Shown here: in pieces, positions 6,911 through 6,953 of the stretch
Layout: every line of letters begins with the position of its first letter
Numbering within the stretch: position 1 is the stretch's first letter
Origin: an uncultured Collinsella sp.
GTDB lineage: Bacteria; Actinomycetota; Coriobacteriia; Coriobacteriales; Coriobacteriaceae
Assembly: GCA_900551635.1 (NCBI GenBank)
Contig: URWQ01000077.1
Location: 1-6,953 of the forward strand
Length of the DNA stretch: 6,953 bases
Direction of reading: 5' to 3'
Program-made: the position numbers and the translations under genes
Notes under the pieces: model-generated
The model's database searches: none
Seen by the model: only the letters and a program-made list of their open reading frames with translations
What the model was told of the DNA's origin: nothing

Positions 6911-6953
6911 ACAAACTTATTATCAGCTTTTCTGTAACGAGCATGCGACGACT

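Noticed and set aside
6660..6944. 94-codon minus-strand open frame near the right end
   Set aside because: It runs straight through the perfect terminator hairpin at 6883-6910, overlaps the intergenic repeats, and shows no ribosome-binding site or family motif.

Overview
The window looks like two unrelated bacterial genomes joined at about position 1590-1605. Every recognisable gene is on the minus strand. The left part (1-about 1596) has moderate GC: 32/60 and 34/60 in two hand-counted blocks at 1381-1440 and 1441-1500. It carries the end of a MATE-family efflux transporter followed, 6 bases later, by a tandem-domain GNAT acetyltransferase, and it suggests a gut clostridial (Faecalibacterium/Gemmiger-like) source. 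The right part (about 1597-6953) is GC-richer (41/60 and 47/60 at 1681-1740 and 1741-1800). Its Arg/Ala/Asp-rich proteins and gene content suggest a Collinsella-like coriobacterium. Both taxonomic guesses rest on general feel, not on a search.

At the junction one open frame runs from the first 102 codons of a transcription-repair coupling factor (mfd) straight into the last 101 codons of the MATE transporter. The two halves are not functionally related, composition changes at the same place, and neither half is complete. A chimeric metagenome contig explains this best; a real rearrangement is possible but less likely.

Layout in the minus-strand direction of transcription, right to left. 6953-6883 is the end of an off-window transcription unit, with a strong rho-independent terminator. 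6882-6630 is a gene-free stretch with phased A-tracts and an imperfect inverted repeat. 6629-6195 is a small single-span membrane protein of unknown function. 6070-4715 is rmuC, followed by a likely terminator. 4656-4626 is a promoter with the 19-base spacer and central palindrome typical of MerR-family control. 4591-2789 is a homodimer-type ABC exporter with all ATPase motifs intact. 2725-2060 is nth (endonuclease III), followed by terminator-like hairpins. 1902-1597 is the mfd fragment, 1596-1291 the MATE fragment, 1284-310 the double GNAT, and 309-1 is gene-free, hairpin-rich sequence.

Three of the right-hand genes (nth, mfd, rmuC) belong to DNA repair or genome maintenance, but the terminators between them argue against a single operon. 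I found no CRISPR array, tRNA, rRNA, transposase or phage gene, and no convincing undescribed multi-gene system. The most useful observations are the chimeric junction, the MerR-type promoter in front of the ABC exporter, and the structured intergenic DNA near the right end.
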